Assembly (NCBI GenBank): GCA_001303885.1
Contig: LJUE01000215.1
Span: 1-6,730 of the forward strand
Direction of reading: 5' to 3'
DNA from: Planctomycetes bacterium SM23_32
GTDB lineage: Bacteria; Planctomycetota; Brocadiia; SM23-32
Length of the DNA stretch: 6,730 nucleotides
In this document: in pieces, positions 5,972 to 6,730 of the stretch
Layout: the number at the start of each line of letters is the position of its first letter
Position numbering within the stretch: position 1 is the first letter of the stretch
Program-made: the position numbers and the translations under genes
The notes under the pieces: model-generated
Seen by the model: the letters and a program-made list of their open reading frames with translations, nothing else
Databases searched by the model: none
Told to the model about the DNA's origin: nothing

Positions 5972-6730
5972 ATGAGAAGACACCTCGCCGCCACGTGTGC
6001 GGCGTTGCTGATCTGCTGCGTGCTGGTGCCCGCGGCCGCCGGCCTCGCACACAGGGGCACGCGTGAGCCGCTGGCAGGGGATGCGGACGCGCCCCCGTTG
6101 CGCCCGCCCGTCTACACGGCCGTCGTCAACCAGATCCCGGACATGCTCCAGACGGACCCCCATGCACGGCTCCCCGACGGCGGGAAGGCATACTGCGGGC
6201 CCGTGGCCGTCTCCAACTCGCTGGTGTGGCTGGACGCGGTGGGCTTCCCGGACATGGTCCCAGACGTGCGCAGTCCCTCGGCGGCCCAGGCGGACCTCGC
6301 CCGGCTGCTTGGCTCCGCCGGCTACATGAACACTGACCCGACGGCGGGCACGGGGCCGGCCGGGGTACTGCTGGGCGTCCAGAGGTACGTGCGCGAACGC
6401 CTCTACCAGTACGAACGTCTGGAGTATCAGGGTTGGCGCCCGCACCCCGCGGAGTTCCGCACCGGCGTCGCCGTCCCGGAGCTCTCCTTTATGCAGGAGG
6501 GCATCCTCGGGGCCGGGGCGGTCTGGGTCAACATTGGTTGGTACACCTATGACCGCCGTCGGGACGAGTATCGGCGGGTCGGCGGCCACTGGGTGACGAT
6601 GGTGGGCTACGGGGAAGACGAGGAGGGCCGGCCTCACCCCCACATCATCATCGTGCACGACCCGGCGCCGCGGGCCGGGGTGCATCCGGCCCACGAGTAC
6701 GTGCTGCTCAGGCAGATACAGTCGGGCACG
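5972..6730 (+). CDS. Secreted papain-fold (C39-like) cysteine peptidase, 3' end outside window
   Basis: An open frame of 253 codons from ATG 5972 to the window edge without a stop. Residues 1-26 are a Sec signal peptide: MRRH, a hydrophobic core (ALLICCVLVPAAAG) and a likely cleavage near AAAG or GLAH. No lipobox is seen. The mature part has the order of a C39-like peptidase domain: catalytic Cys in KAYCGPVAVSNSLVWLD (C75), His in GGHWVTMVGY (H206), and Asp in HIIIVHDPAP (D230). A substrate cannot be predicted. Similar secreted proteins of unknown role occur in Planctomycetes and relatives. The spacing between Cys and His (about 130 residues) is compatible with the fold. The gene is transcribed away from the glycosidase operon with its own promoter and Shine-Dalgarno, so a functional link is not implied. 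The frame on the opposite strand is a compositional shadow. I am sure that this is a gene and fairly sure of the fold, but not of protease activity. Confidence 0.85.
   Translation, partial: MRRHLAATCAALLICCVLVPAAAGLAHRGTREPLAGDADAPPLRPPVYTAVVNQIPDMLQTDPHARLPDGGKAYCGPVAVSNSLVWLDAVGFPDMVPDVRSPSAAQADLARLLGSAGYMNTDPTAGTGPAGVLLGVQRYVRERLYQYERLEYQGWRPHPAEFRTGVAVPELSFMQEGILGAGAVWVNIGWYTYDRRRDEYRRVGGHWVTMVGYGEDEEGRPHPHIIIVHDPAPRAGVHPAHEYVLLRQIQSGT

Noticed and set aside
5909..6694. 261-codon minus-strand frame opposite the peptidase gene
   Set aside because: It shows no domain and has a His/Val/Arg-rich composition. The plus strand has a signal peptide, a Shine-Dalgarno and a Cys-His-Asp set.

Overview
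The window is GC-rich, bacterial-looking DNA. No RNA gene, insertion sequence, CRISPR array or phage gene is visible. The gene content is a secreted sulfatase of the iduronate-2-sulfatase type, a secreted clan GH-A glycosidase with an inserted carbohydrate-binding-like domain, and a secreted papain-like cysteine peptidase. This mix resembles polysaccharide-degrading Planctomycetes, Verrucomicrobia or Lentisphaerae, often known from metagenome assemblies. That placement is an inference from gene content, because no phylogenetic marker gene is present.

Layout. Positions 1-5612 are coded on the minus strand. In transcription order (right to left) they hold a small cupin (5268-5612); an intergenic stretch with a near-consensus sigma70-type promoter (TATAAT at 5176-5181); a secreted glycosidase (5134 down to 2523) broken by a frameshift near 4463; a spore-photoproduct-lyase-like radical SAM protein (2492-1236); and a sulfatase (from 1239, running off the left edge). 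The radical SAM and sulfatase genes overlap by four bases (GTGA). The glycosidase and radical SAM genes are 30 bases apart, so the three look like one operon driven from the promoter near 5190. Right of the cupin lies a divergent region of about 360 bp. It contains a possible 48-codon minus-strand ORF and a plus-strand promoter. That promoter leads into a secreted C39-like cysteine peptidase gene (5972 onward), which runs off the right edge.

Function. The operon reads as a small polysaccharide-utilisation unit. The glycosidase (Sec signal) and sulfatase (Tat-like signal) would act outside the cytoplasm on a sulfated glycan. The sulfatase needs its Cys83 converted to formylglycine. The neighbouring radical SAM enzyme is not a canonical sulfatase-maturating enzyme, since it has no SPASM cysteine pattern. 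Its tight coupling to a sulfatase nevertheless makes its role the most interesting open question here. The glycosidase appears damaged: its N-terminal half ends at HVNAYTG in one frame and continues at MVEITNEN in another. About ten residues usual for this family are also missing at the junction, which points to a small deletion in the genome or an assembly error.
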